Assembly (NCBI GenBank): GCA_019843655.1
Contig: JACDQD010000102.1
Location: 8,255,501 to 8,319,500, forward strand
Source of the DNA: Lethocerus indicus
Lineage: Eukaryota > Arthropoda > Insecta > Hemiptera > Belostomatidae
Reading direction: 5' to 3'
Length of the DNA stretch: 64,000 nt
In this document: positions 45,196-57,400 of the stretch, one piece after another
How positions within the stretch are numbered: the stretch's first letter is position 1
Layout of the letters: each line of letters starts with the position of its first letter
Notes under the pieces: generated by a model
Database searches by the model: none
Told to the model about the DNA's origin: nothing
The model's input: the letters and a program-made list of their open reading frames with translations, nothing else
Translations under genes and position numbers: made by a program

Positions 45196-45470
45196 CGCCG
45201 AATGCCAGACACACTCGTAGTTTTTAATTAACAATCGGCTCTCCCTGGCCAGCGGGGTTCGTTTCATCTGGGCCTCTGTGCCCGGGTATGGACCTGAATT
45301 GGACTGTTCCTGTCGAACTATCCCCCGCCCACGCCCCTCCAACCATTCCCAGCGAGCGGTAGGGCGGTCTTCATTCCGCGAATTGAGACTGAAAGAGACA
45401 GAGGGAGGGAGAAAAAGAGAGAGAGAGCGAGACAGAGGTTATTGACAGGATAAACTCCTGTTCTTTATAG
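45193..45470. other. GC-rich and purine-rich spacer
   Basis: GC-rich to about 45380, then G/A-rich with an AGAG run at 45415-45430. No gene is recognised. It ends in tgttctttatag, an acceptor-like string. Confidence 0.5.
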
Positions 45471-45521
45471 TGTAGCCATTATTCGACGGCTATAAAAAGT
45501 CCCGAGTATTGTTGGCTCAAG
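45471..45521 (+). CDS. Candidate 51-nt microexon, unknown protein (speculative)
   Basis: The stretch is flanked by an acceptor-like ctgttctttatag (ending 45470) and a strong donor CAAG|GTAAGC (GT at 45522-45523). It is exactly 17 codons, phase 0 on both sides, reading CSHYSTAIKSPEYCWLK. A TATAAAAA string at 45491 lies inside it, so the same sequence could be read as a core promoter with a donor downstream. The phase does not fit the candidates at 40770 or 47828. Confidence 0.15.
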
Positions 45522-45523
45522 GT

Positions 45524-47069
45524 AAGCTCAGTTGGCGAAATGAACCGATAACGTAACGAAAAAAACATCCTCTAATGAATTTCGCATATTTTTCTTTATA
45601 GAAATATGATACGCTCTGTTTATCCAGTACTGTTTTGAACCTTAATTAATACGTGACTGTTCAAATATAATATTATTATGGGAACGTGCTCGATGTTTCA
45701 ATATATTATCACCAGTGGAAGTACCATTCGCATGTAAATGGTTTCAACGGCTGCCTTTAAAACCTAACTGTATTTTAAATGGACTTTGAAACAAAATGAA
45801 ACTCCGTATCCAAATGAGCTTATTTTTATTCAGACTATCCCCTTTTTGATGTGCAGGGTATAGTATAGTTTGTTGGCAGAAGCGAGAACCTGCCCGACCG
45901 GTGGAAGGGCCTGCTCTGCCGGCTGCCGGTTGGTTGTGCGAACCGCGGTCGATAATATTTCTTTCTTGGGCCAGCATTCATCTCTCGGCCCGCTCAAAAA
46001 CAACCGAGTTATTTTTACTCGTCGCCCCTATATCCACGAGGAGAGCCCGTAAAGGGACGGGCCCTTACCCTCAAACGCCGGCCCGGGGTCCGATCTACAG
46101 TTTACTGCCCTTCGTTTCTAGTTTCGGTAGGGAAGCGATAAAAAAAAAGTAGCATAAGCCATACATGGGTCCCGACAGCCCTACCTTACCTCGCTATAAC
46201 ACTTTAATCGCTTTAAAAGACAACGAGAAAAATATTGTACGAATTTTAGTAATTGAGATAGCTCTATTTAGGGTTCTAACTATTTTATTAAAGTTAGCCC
46301 TAAACTTAATCCATTTTCAATTGGTTTACTAACTCACATACTTCTCTAAAAAAATAGTTCCAGCAGTTGTTCTTAGGATCTTGGAATTTTTCTTTCCTTC
46401 CTATATTTATTCAAATTGCCATTTACTTTATTTCAATGTCATTCCAATTAATCGGTAAGATTTTCACCGAAAAGCCACAAACAAATTAATAGCGAGGGAC
46501 ACTGGAACGATAGGACCATGACTTCGGCGGTTATAGGAAAAACAAATGGCATATACTGACGGAACGTTCAAGACAACAAGGCGAATCCTAGCGTAACACC
46601 GAATCGGGGAGACTGAAAATCGCAATATCGAGCCAATCAGGGACACCCGAAAATCTTACATATTTATTTAACGGCGTAATAATTATTGTAAATTAGTGTA
46701 GCTCTGGTGGCACGAACAACCTGTTGAGGGACTGATATCGGATTGGATTCCCCAGAGGTTAGGTAAGGCTCTTAACAAATCGTAGTGCAGAATTGAACCG
46801 AAAGACCCATAGAATTAGCCGATTTTCAGGACGTACCACGGCGCTCTGTACGCCTCTGTATATACCCGAAATTGGACACCGGTTTTCGGAGTATTGTTGG
46901 GGGAACAATTAGCGACGTCTGTGCTGCTCGTAGAACAATTGGTTTCGACCGGTCTGGGTATGCTGGGGGCGGTACGCCGGTATCTTGCTGGGGGCGGGTG
47001 AGGCCCCCATTTGCACGGGGCGGGATCCTCGGGGGCGGCCCCGGGGGAAATTACCGGTGTTGGCCCGGC
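45524..47069. other. AT-rich spacer with GC-rich blocks
   Basis: GC-rich at 45880-46190 and 46960-47069, AT-rich elsewhere. A near-consensus donor on the minus strand (GAG|GTAAGG, about 46184) follows a short open stretch, but no good acceptor is found. No gene is called. Confidence 0.5.
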
Positions 47070-47114
47070 CACACACACGCACACACACACACAGACACAC
47101 ACACACACACACAC
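47070..47114. repeat. (CA)n microsatellite
   Basis: CA dinucleotide array with single-base interruptions (cgc near 47079, cag near 47093). Thr-His or Val-Cys frames across it are artefacts. Confidence 0.95.
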
Positions 47115-47827
47115 GCCACGACCAAACCGCCACCTGGCCACCGGTATTTCTTCCCACTTAAGTATTGTCGAGTCGACTGCCGGACATAATTAAATAATGT
47201 GGCCGCACTTCACTTACATTCCAAATAGTGCCCCTCCTAACTTTGTTTACTCTTCGACATTTCTACATTATACTTTTTTAAATAACATGGGAATAAACAA
47301 TTGTAGATGTTTAGGGAAGAACGAAAAGGACCATTTTAAATAATTTACGATATTTAAAGTTGCAAAAGATCTCTTCCTATTTGAAAATTAAAAGCGATTT
47401 TTGAAAAATTAAAGTCAGAGCAATTCATTCTGTGTTGCCCTGTAACTTATGAGTTCACATTCAATTAGTGTGGTGTGTTTTATTACTTGTAAGATCATGT
47501 TTTGTGCTAATTGAATTGTGTTATAATAGTATTTGAAACGGCGATTTATTTGCAACATGGGCAGTATATTTTTTGAATGGATAATTTATAAATTGTATAT
47601 CATTTTTCGCAGTACATCATCGCAATTGACATCAAAATACTGTTCTATTACTGTATCGCCGATTAGGATCAATTGTCAGCGTCAACCACCAAATTCATGA
47701 ATATTATATTGACATTACCCAGACAGTAATCTTAATATTAGGACGGGCTCAGGGAGTATTGTTGGGGTAGAGCAGATAATCTCTGCGGCGGAGGCAGTTT
47801 CTTCAATTAACCCTCTCTTCTCTACAG
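47115..47827. other. AT-rich spacer
   Basis: AT-rich with no readable gene. It ends in a good pyrimidine tract (ccctctcttctctacag) at 47827. Confidence 0.5.
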
Positions 47828-47946
47828 AAATTAACCCACTCTATGAAACTGCAGTTTGCCTTCCGGACAAGAATTTCAAACTGTCGTTCCGCCAGTGCTA
47901 TCGTGAAGAGGAATTACATCGAAACTCTGAAAATGAATTTTATTAA
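47828..47946 (+). CDS. Candidate terminal exon, unknown protein
   Basis: The stretch follows a strong acceptor (ccctctcttctctacag). With two leading bases it is open for 38 codons to TAA at 47944-47946. The peptide starts INPLYETAVCLPDKNFKLSF and ends in an acidic, Glu-rich tail. NPLY is the kind of short NPxY motif seen in cytoplasmic tails of receptors, but a four-residue match means little. A second frame from the same acceptor is also open (to 48085), which weakens the case. The phase is compatible with the donors at 40821 and 5605. Confidence 0.22.
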
Positions 47947-48300
47947 TACCGCCTTTACAGCACTAAATAAAATGGCCTCCTTGCGCCTCTCAGATGTGTA
48001 TAATTCGTTGTACATTAAAGGGTCTATAATAATGTTTATTTTGGTCCAAAATGGTAATAACTTGGAATTCCAATATGCTAAATAGGAAAATATATGATTG
48101 ATGTAAAATTCACATCGATAATATTTTCCCCGGGGGCACATAACGAATGAAATAAATGAAATAGGGAAGCCTTCAAATTAAGGAGTTATTTGCGCCATAA
48201 TGTCATATATGCAACATTAAAAGTCTAATGGATTGTATTCCTATTTAACTGGTTCAACAAGTCTCATCAAACTGTCCACACCGCGACCTGGTGTTTCTAG
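47947..48300. other. AT-rich spacer
   Basis: The second frame from the acceptor at 47827 continues to 48085. Nothing else is supported. Confidence 0.4.
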
Positions 48301-48546
48301 GAATACAGGAGTTCTTATTATATACATTTACATATATTTTCTTGTATTATTATGGAATATTATTGTATTTATTTGTCGTTTTAAAACTCATATTAAATGT
48401 ATGAAATTCTCTAAGGTGGCCTCTAATTCCGGCTTCTCAAATCGCTTTTATATGAAGGTATCAATCTGCAACTTGATATTGACTATATTTAATATTGAGT
48501 GTATTGATTGTAGGAGTAGTTTAGACTCTTTCATTCTCCAAATACG
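48301..48546 (+). CDS. Candidate exon with hydrophobic segment (speculative)
   Basis: The stretch is open from the acceptor-like ggtgtttctag (ending 48300) to a consensus donor ACG|GTAAGT (GT at 48547-48548). The in-frame stop overlaps the donor itself. The frame extends upstream to 48233. Residues following the acceptor form a strongly hydrophobic run of about 25 (IIYIYIYFLVLLWNIIVFIC) that would make a membrane segment, followed by a basic stretch. AT-rich DNA readily encodes Ile/Tyr/Leu runs, so this is weak. No receptor or channel family is recognised. Confidence 0.15.
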
Positions 48547-49215
48547 GTAAGTATGGTAAATTAACGCACTGGCGAATGAACCAACGTTCCGAGAGCCTAT
48601 AGTCTGGCTGGACGGGGGGTTCAAAACTGTGCGGGGTGAAGTAATAAAAACTCGGCTGTCAGAGGATGAAGACGTATAGATGGTGAGGAGTTGACGTGCT
48701 GGCAGGGCAAAGTCAGAACTTGCCCAGCGGAAGTCCCACTGGCGGAGTTTTAGACCAAAGCCCGCCGCTCAGGAATTCAGTCATGCAGGCTTTAAACCCG
48801 GGCGTTAAGGAATTTCCCAACCCCACCCCCATCATTTTCCCGCCTATCATTAACAGGCAAATGTTCGGACAGGGACGGAGGGATTAGGCAATAAAAAGGG
48901 AGTAATAAATTAATATAGGATACATATATATTCGGTGATTGACTTTCCATTATGATTTGATAAATTTTACTTTAGGAAATGCTACATTGTAGTATCGTAC
49001 GCATATTCTAATTATAATTAAACGAGGTGTCTTAAGCGAAGGGCGAAAATTTTCAACAATAACCGGGCCCGTATGACCGTAGAAATTGAAACCGGTACCG
49101 GCCGCATTGTTACCGGGAGACCATTGTTGGAGGGACATGAAATCAGGAGTGCGTGTCACCCGCCTGTATACGCCTACCTGTGATCTGTCCCTCCGGCAAT
49201 AGGCGACGTGTTGAA

Positions 49216-49242
49216 AACGTGCGCGCGCGTGCGCGTGTGTGC
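49216..49242. repeat. Alternating CG/GT purine-pyrimidine tract
   Basis: Alternating purine-pyrimidine run (gcgcgcgcgtgcgcgtgtgt), the pattern favourable to Z-DNA. Confidence 0.7.
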
Positions 49243-50402
49243 TGGCCCGAACGCACGTGCCCGCTTGAGGCCGAGACACGTACACATAGAGGAGCGGGCA
49301 CAATATGTGTGTAGCCCGTCTGTCGAGCCCTAACCTGTCATATGCACGCCGCCTAACCTCAAGGCCACGACCTATCCACTATCAATTTTATCACGTTCCC
49401 TATCCCACTGCCACTGTCATCCCATTCGGCCGACCCATCTCGCCCTCATTACCTCTATTTGGGCTGCCCTTTTTCTCCTCATTCTATCTAAGCACGAAGA
49501 AAGCAATATTATGGACTTTCCTGTACCGATGCGCCCGTAATCAAAGGAGTACAACGTAAATTATCTGGCTGTCGGAACTCGGGACCAATATTGACCCCCG
49601 ATGCAATTACACACCAGCATTGAGAATTTCATATCAGTTTAATACGTTCAGAGTTACAAACTCGTTATGCAAACGAAAGTTTAACTGCCATCGAATTAAT
49701 TATTAAGTTTGAATATAATACATAAAAGCGATGAACATTATTCAATTGAGTTTTCCCGAGAATTACAACTTTAAAACAAGTATTTTGAAAACTACTCATC
49801 CCTGAGAATTATTCACGTGGAAGAATCTGATGTGAATATAAATTTCGAATTTGATAATTATTCTCCAATGAAATAATTAGTTTGATTCATACTATAGAAC
49901 CTCGTGAAGCGTATGGTTTTTGAAGTTCAGTTGGGTTGTGGAACTGTTATTTTCCTGCAATTTCACTGATCCATTTATTTGGCGATGCTACTTTGACATA
50001 TTAAAACAACAACAGCACTTATCAATCATCAGTAATTTTGTTCGGAGATCATCGTTATTATTGTAGTACGTTGAAGGGTAAATTTGTCAGTTCGGGTAAA
50101 ATTAAATGAACCTGTAGAGGAGTAATAGAAAGGTTTTCTGGATTAATATAACCCGGAGGAATATTCCACCATCGACTGAAGTGTTTCCGCTTTCTACTCC
50201 CGATGTTTCTTCAGGTTGGAGGTGGGTTATTGCCAATCTCGTTTCACGAAAAAAGAAAGAAGTATCGTTTACCGGGCGTAAGTCACTTACCCGTACTCGG
50301 GCGGACAAGGCCACCTTATTTCGCGGGTAAGGCCGAGATGGGAAAAGGGTGAAAAGTAAAAACTTTTTAATGCTTTCCATCAAAGAGTTTGCCGTGCAAA
50401 GG

Positions 50403-50430
50403 TGGCGGTGGGGTGGAGGTGGAGGGAAAA
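50403..50430 (+). repeat. GGTGG/GGAGG-rich minisatellite-like tract
   Basis: G-rich sequence of GGTGG and GGAGG units, a weak G-quadruplex candidate. Confidence 0.6.
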
Positions 50431-50452
50431 TTGTAATCGGTCCGAGGGTAGA

Positions 50453-50476
50453 CAAGAAGAAGAAGAAGAAGAAGAA
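50453..50476. repeat. (AAG)n trinucleotide repeat
   Basis: About eight AAG units. Confidence 0.9.
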
Positions 50477-52470
50477 TTTTGACGGAAAAAAGGAAAATGA
50501 ATAACTTCTAGAAGAGAGAAAAGCCTAAACTAAACTTCGCCGAAATACTTGGCAGAGCTTGGACTTGCGGGGTCTTAGGGAGTCAGCTAATTGGACGTCT
50601 GGATGGCCAATTAGGGGGAGGCGTTACTGCGTATTGGCCAAGTTTTGAGAACGAATCAAACTCAATCCCTCTCTCTCTTTATCTCTTGTTCGATAAGCGA
50701 ACAAAGTTGGAAAGCCGAGTGTTAGAGTTATCAACATTTTTTTTTTAATAAAGTCAACGCATGTCAAGCGTCCACTTTGACAAGAGTTGCCCTAAGCAGA
50801 TGCTTCCACATGTACTAAATTAAAGCAAGAATATGACAATTATTTCACGTGAACACGTTGTGATAGAATAACCGTAACTGTAAGATACGGTGTACTTAAA
50901 GTTCGTTTGTTAAACTGTTTTTATGAACGTTGAAAACTATTACAAAGAAAGTGTAGTTCAAAGTTGTTTCAACGTGATGTTAGCGTGGGTTGATGAACAT
51001 CTTATATGAATACAAATGAGTAGTGTGTGATAAGTGGTGGCGTGTTCGGGGCCGTGTTTAGAGCCGGGCCAACGTCACCGGCCCCACCGCCTATTTTAAA
51101 TGTAAATGAAAGGCTAGCTCTTTGACATCAACACATTGATTTAACCGTTCACCCCCTCGCCCTCATCCCATCGCCCTGGCACTTCTCTTCTTAGCGAACT
51201 GTCTCCCGTTGTTGTCGCTTCCGGCGAGCAAATCCGGGCGCGGACAGTAGAAACTGGCGATACCGGAAAGTTAGTGATACTGGACCACCCGGGATAATGG
51301 GCACACTTTTCTTAGCAGGACTCCTACATTCCGAATTCTATCTTACATAATATAGCATAATTTTGTGACGACTGAAACATTGAATAGCTGCTTTCTTAAA
51401 GACTATAGAAACTAATTAGGCCTCGGACCGAAAGATTTGTAACCCAATGTCTGCTTATGGAATATTATCGGCATGAGTATATACCAGTTCATGTGGATTG
51501 CCTGGTGTTTTTAACTGTTGTATTAACAAAACTGAACTCCGGTTACTGATAGGGGCCAAGTTGCGTGAGGAAACATGAGACCCAATATTCCCGAATAAAG
51601 TCCACATATTTACCTAGCATGTACACCTTACTATTCCTACTATTTATATTATTAGAATTAAATTTGTCTAAATGCTGATAGAGTGTTGTATACTACACTG
51701 TTCTTCTCTTGATATCTGGTCTATTAGTGTCATCCGAGTATTTATATTACCCTTATATAGTTCGGCACTCTTCAGTCCACCCTTCCATTCAAACTTATAC
51801 GCACTTCACAGTCTCGGACCATTTCTTGTCCCTTTTCCGTTCGGGGCATCGGACTGCGAAACGTTTCCTCCCTCTTGGACGGTCCCGAAATTGCCTATAA
51901 AATTATGGGCGAGAGGAGAGAACACAAACAAGCTGCTCTCACACACCCCCTTAATCAAACAGCGGCTTCCTTTTCCGCCGGATCGGGTTCAGGTGGGGTG
52001 GGCGACTACACGCGGCGAACCGCCCCCGCGACGATCGGCAAATATTTGCCATTTATGAATTTAACAAAAGCCCAGGTTGTTTATGTTGGCCCTGAAATTA
52101 AACAACCCGGGCACGCCCCACTACATATTAACGAAACGCAATTTTCTCAGTTATTAATATTCCTTTATTGCTATCAGTGCCGCTTTTATCTTGTTTATAT
52201 TAGGCAATATTAGCTCAGACATTTTTTCCTTCAGAAAGCCTAAAGTATTTTTACCGTTTTTATCTGGAACATTTATTATATTTTAATTTTTCTTTCACTC
52301 TAATAGGAGTGAATGAACTTCCGATTACGTTTGTTAATACAATTTACATTAAAAAAATTAAAATATATAAAATATATACAAAAATTAAATGGTTTTGGTT
52401 CCCTTCCTAAAGGTATTTTAATGTGTATGATAACTTACGGTATTCTAAACTTATTGAACATCTTAAATTA

Positions 52471-52493
52471 TTTATGAACCTGAAGTTCATAAA
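52471..52493. repeat. Perfect 9-bp hairpin
   Basis: tttatgaac-ctgaa-gttcataaa. Short stem-loop at about the level expected by chance in a window this size. Confidence 0.6.
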
Positions 52494-52565
52494 ATTTTTG
52501 GGTAGGTAAATAACGCTGTCACGCAACCGTGAAACGTAGTGTTGAGTGTTTTCAACGTTCGGTCC

Positions 52566-52725
52566 CTACCGAGGAGAAGCTCCGGTAGTTTGTTTTTTCG
52601 TGTTCTTTTTTTGTTCAACTGTTAACTTTTGGGTAAAAGGGAAGCGCGGGAATCGAACCGAAAGGGACTCGCCTCGTTAGCGATGTCCGCCCGGCGGTTC
52701 AGTAACTGACACCTCCGCGAAGCCC
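52566..52725 (-). other. tRNA-like pseudogene or SINE-like element
   Basis: On the minus strand a perfect Pol III B-box word (ggttcgattcc, 52659-52649) lies about 53 nt downstream of a degenerate A-box or D-arm-like segment (52713-52693). TTTT follows (52638-52635) about where a tRNA transcript would terminate. The acceptor arms do not pair, the T stem is poor and no anticodon loop with U33 can be assigned, so it is not an intact tRNA. Further downstream is a 9-bp bulged hairpin (52566-52588). This layout fits a decayed tRNA-derived SINE or a tRNA pseudogene. No second copy was noticed in the window. Confidence 0.35.
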
Positions 52726-54381
52726 GACACTCCCCTTCGTTAAACATTTGTTCCATCTACGTCGATTACTTAACAATCACGGTTTACTTTATGAGCTTAT
52801 TACGGGTTAATTATTTTCCATGATCGAGCAAAATGTTTCATTTAATCTTTGTCAGGATAAAGAAGACTTATTATCCCGATTAAATGGCGAGAAATATTGT
52901 ACCAATAATAAATGTGATTCCCCATGAATGAAACACATTTAGGACAGTTATAATGGGTGTTCAATAATAATTTAAAAAATTAGTAAGAGCTTCAATTAAA
53001 TTCACATAATTCCTGACAATTAATTGGTTTACTATTACCCAATATATAAATTGAACAATTTAGTATGCCTCCCAGAACCAAAACCGACATCAACTCCAAT
53101 GGAAATGTTTATCGTAAAGTACCATATGGCGATAAACATACTTAATAATAATCTGCTGTATATAGATAAACAATACTAGCCTACAACAGGTAATATGTTA
53201 TTAGCAGTTTCAACCGACTGTCCGTCGGCAATAATTCATAGTTACGGCTTCGGGTACACGACGTAGAAATGAATAATTATTTTCTGCTCTCTTTTTTCGT
53301 TTTCTATCCCCCATAATCCGCCGAGATCGCCGATAGGGTTCGGAATGGGTGTTGGCGGAACATGAATCATGTCGGGGCCGGGTGGCCGCCTCTTCGTGAC
53401 TGGCAATAGTTAGATGGAAGAGGAGGGGTTGTGGGGGTGTGATGGAGGCGGGCGCGGGGGAATGAAGGCTGACGAAACCGTAATTTAAGTAAAAACTAGT
53501 TCCATATATTTTATACCCCGACCCGGTTGTGTTATGAAGGTTGTTCCGGTTCCTGCTCAGAGCCGCTATCGCCGCCGCCTTAGACATTAACCGCTCGAAT
53601 TACTAGGTGGTTGGGTAGAGGGGTGGTTAGGGGGCGAGTTTCCCCGAAACTCTTCCTGTAATAGGAGATAGTAGAGGAATTTTCTATTTGTCCTATAAAT
53701 TTTTCATGATTACATATAAGTGTATTTTACGTGTGTAAATTAATGTATATGAATCCGTCGGAAAAAGATACAAACGAAAACGATTATAAGTTTTTGCACT
53801 TTATCTGATTCTTTTTGGGTCTATCAAGACGAACGGTAGGCTTGCCACTGAGCCGTAGTAACCTATATCACTAGTGGTAATGAGGAAAACACGAAAATAC
53901 AGAAGGGAAGGAAACAGGTTAATATAGTACTAACCTTACCGGTCTATCCAAACCAGGCCCTCTGGAAACCAATTCGAATTCACTGGATTTCACAATTTGA
54001 AATCAAAAAAACGTACGATATCTTCGTGTATCGCTTCATTTCGTGTATCACTCACTCACTTCATACTACCACCATTTTTATTTACGTTTCTATAAAAGGG
54101 AATCAAGACAAAGTACGCACAAAACAATTATACCCCCGCCCTCTAGCTCTGAGCACAGAAATACGCGACTCAGGATTACCTACTTATTTATAACGCAGAT
54201 AAAATTACTTTGTTCCGGACTAAAAATGTTCAAAGGCTCTATGCGTTCTGTGGGCCGTGGCGACGGACCGAAAACGATATAACAATGCTCGGCCGCGAAT
54301 TTGATTCCTGGCTCTCTCCGGGTGGAAGACGTTTGCGGGTCCGCCGTATGAATAGGAAATGAGAGGGGGCCTCTTCAAAAT
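52726..54381. other. AT-rich spacer with GC-rich patch
   Basis: AT-rich, with a GC-rich block at 53300-53650. A 10-bp hairpin at 53105-53139 has a 15-nt loop holding ccatatgg. The 125-codon minus-strand frame (53210-53587) has no recognised content. Confidence 0.5.
53105..53139. repeat. Perfect 10-bp hairpin
   Basis: atgtttatcg (53105-53114) pairs with cgataaacat (53130-53139). The loop contains the palindrome ccatatgg. The core tttatcg/cgataaa carries GATAA-type words on both arms. Confidence 0.6.
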
Positions 54382-54401
54382 GGCTGAGAGAGAGAGAGAG
54401 A
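54382..54401. repeat. Short (GA)n tract
   Basis: About nine GA units. Confidence 0.85.
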
Positions 54402-57400
54402 ATCCACAGGGGCAGACTGGCGGCCTCGTACCTTATAACCCCCATCCCCCTGCCCTTCCCACTAAGATAACAGCGTCTCACGCCGCTATCTTACAATTAT
54501 TACATCTCGAGCGTATGCAACAAGCCCCAGTTATTCATATTTATTGCCGCTTAATCATTCACGATTAGTTTTTCCTTTTCTTCTAATCTCTCCTTAATCG
54601 AACGCTTCTGGGTGTTCTTAAACGCACAAGATCCTTTCGACACAAATATTATTTTTGGATGGAACGTCTAACCGTCTTTTAATTTAATAAAACTCTAATT
54701 CGATTATCACAGGGTACTGTATTGTTTATTTGCGCATTCTTTTCAAGATGAGTTCTAGTATTACTGGGAACAGATTTCAACAGGGGTATTTTTCAGATAC
54801 AATTCATTTATCGTAAATTTTAATTTACAATGCAGTTTGTATGCAGTTAATCTCCGAATTCAAAACAGGGAAATCACGGCTAAATTTCATTATTCAGCCC
54901 AAAATGATTAATATTTGCAGCGATTATGAATGTAATGATGAAATTCAAGGATTATTAAACTCTGTTTAATATTACCGGTTTAATTCGGCAAATACTGTTT
55001 GACCGGTTGGTAAATAGTTGAAAGCGTACTGTTAAATGAACGGGCTCGTCCTTTGGAGTTATTAAATCCCTTTCTATATACCACGGGTAAATGCTAAATA
55101 CTTTTCGGATTTTCGGAACGGGTAAAAATGGCGCAGGGGGCAAGTTTGTGACAGCCGAGGGGAAATTGGATCCATATATTCGGTGGGCGAATATCAATCA
55201 ATTTTAGGGGGGACTTACCCCCCACCCGCACTATTCCTGTAACGAAATGCCTTTGGGGGTGAGTTCGGGGAGGGCGCTTCTCGAGAATATAATTCATCCC
55301 TTCCAGTACAGTCTCGCTCAAACCGAAATAGGGATCGTACGTGATTCAGAATGCCCGGCTAAATTTCTGGACACACGAGGCGACGAGAAAAAAAAAATAA
55401 TACCCCGCCAGACTTCTGTCGCCGCTCGAAATGATCCCTTCGTGCTCGTAAAAATGAATAATTGTTCTGGCAAAAATCTCATCCCTTCCACCATCCCCAA
55501 ACCCGACCCTGCCCCGGGGAGTGTGTATGTGTGACGCGACATACGGCTCTAATGTAATAATCCGGCATTACGACGTTACCCTTTTTCAGCGGGCGCCTAC
55601 AGTACGCAGAAATAAATCCTGAGCGCAGGCTGAATTGATAATCCTCAGAATTTACACTTCTTTTTTTTTTTTTTAGTCGGGAATTACAATCTGCTTAATT
55701 TTTCTTTTTTCTTTTACTGTTTCTTATATTTTATAGAAGTTCCGTAATAAAAACTATATAAATTCAATTGTGACCGTACATTTCTAGCTTAATTAAGACT
55801 AAGAGAACGCTTTATTTCCAACAACAATTTTCTACTTTATAATATGCGACAACTTTATCAGCCAATTGAAATTGATAAGTTATATTTTCCAAACAGATTT
55901 ATAGAAGAGGAAAACAGTTATCTTTTGTTTCCTAAACTAATCAGAGTTCCGTTACACCACATGGTATAATTGCAATAAACTGTTATCTTACTTGACATCC
56001 CGTATTGTTGAGTTACTCAACTCAATTATTGATTGAACATGATTATCCGCTATTAAAATACAAAATCATTCTTTATCCCTCCAAAAAGTCATGATTGCAG
56101 TCAGTATACTGCCGCGCTAATAAGACGAGGGCTCAGGAAATTTCAAGACATTTGCATACCCTGGGCGTAGGGGCATATTGCGAAGCGGGTCCGCCTCTCT
56201 GGTAGTGCACTCTAAAGGGGGCAGAAAAAAAAACCCCAGCTGAGTAATACATGGCCCGGAAATTCCGTAAAGTATAATACTCCCCACCCCCTTGAACAGC
56301 ATCTTCTGTTTCGCAGCATCTTGTGAGAGAGCGGGGTGGAGGGTGGCCTTTTCCCATCGGCTTCCTCCTAGGGCGGTGCTTTCCCCGCGCCTCGTTACCG
56401 CCCCTCCTCCCACCCGCGGGGTCCTCCCGCCCGCCTCAAGGCCCGCAAAAGAAAAAATCCCGCCCCCAGGAAAAAGCCAGGTCGGGCAAAAGGAAGAAAA
56501 AGTAGGAAGAAGAGGCTATGACAGTCTAAAAACCCGTCTGAAAGCCTAATGGAAGGAGTGCACGGGATTATACGATTATATACTCATGCCCCTTGCGGTC
56601 TACCGCCGCCGCAAACGGTTATTGCGTTCCTCGCCGAGTGTGAGAGAAATTGAAACGGACAATATTTCTTAAAAAAATTTGTACTCGTATTCTGAAAGAA
56701 AAAAATAAATTCCGCGTTCAGGAAATAAATCCGGTGTCGCTGTGGAAAAAAAAATAAAGTGGTAAGCTGAATAAGCTCACTTGAGCCCTTTAAGTGAGAG
56801 GGGGAAGGGCCTTCTCTTAAACAAACTACCCATCCATTGCAGACTTAAAACAATTTTCTTGGCTCACTTCCAAAATGGAGTGAATAAGGCGTCCTCTGGT
56901 AAATTCATTCGTTTAAGTTCACTCTATTTAAATTCCTCTAATTTTGTCATAAACACCCGTAAGGTTTTTTCTCAAAATAATTTCTATTGATGTCTTATAA
57001 AGTTACTTCTTCATCCGATTCAAGTGTGAACAAACTAAGCTTGTTAAGTAAATTTAAATTAGGCTTTTTACTTCCATAATTTAAATCGTATAATATGGAA
57101 TGCAATGTTAATTACGCTTCTCTCAATAATAGCTAATATATGTCACCTACCACTTACCACCCGCTTGAGAAACGAGTGGGGTTGGGGTCAGAACATTTAC
57201 AGAACGATTGTATTCTAAACCCTCGCAGACCATCAGGTATCGTAAATTAAACTTATTTAAACTTTCACCATCGTACAAACGAATTATCTACATTTAAAGC
57301 AATCGCATTAAATCGTCGATACTTGCCACCCAGCTATATGTCCAAACGCCCCGGGTTACCCTTTCGGGATGTTGCCCTATTGTCGGAAAGCGGAGGGCCG

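Larger units (their letters stand above)
48549..52565. other. Mixed AT-rich and GC-rich DNA
   Basis: GC-richer at 48590-48890, 49040-49460, 50150-50460, 51040-51310 and 51850-52030. A CG/GT-rich run lies at 49216-49242 and an AAG repeat at 50453-50476. Frames at 48950-49303 (-), 50102-50455 (-), 51672-52058 (+) and 51875-52213 (+) overlap GC-rich blocks and match nothing known. A perfect 9-bp hairpin lies at 52471-52493. No gene is recognised. Confidence 0.5.

Noticed and set aside
45046..45342. 98-codon minus-strand frame with Arg-Glu repeats
   Set aside because: It is the CT microsatellite read in antisense plus GC-rich flank.
46815..47189. Overlapping frames around a His/Thr or Val/Cys repeat
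   Set aside because: They are generated by the CA microsatellite and the adjoining GC-rich block.
55094..55534. Conflicting frames on both strands, the minus one ending at a GTAAGT-like donor
   Set aside because: Neither strand has a matching acceptor or a recognised protein, and the two readings contradict each other.
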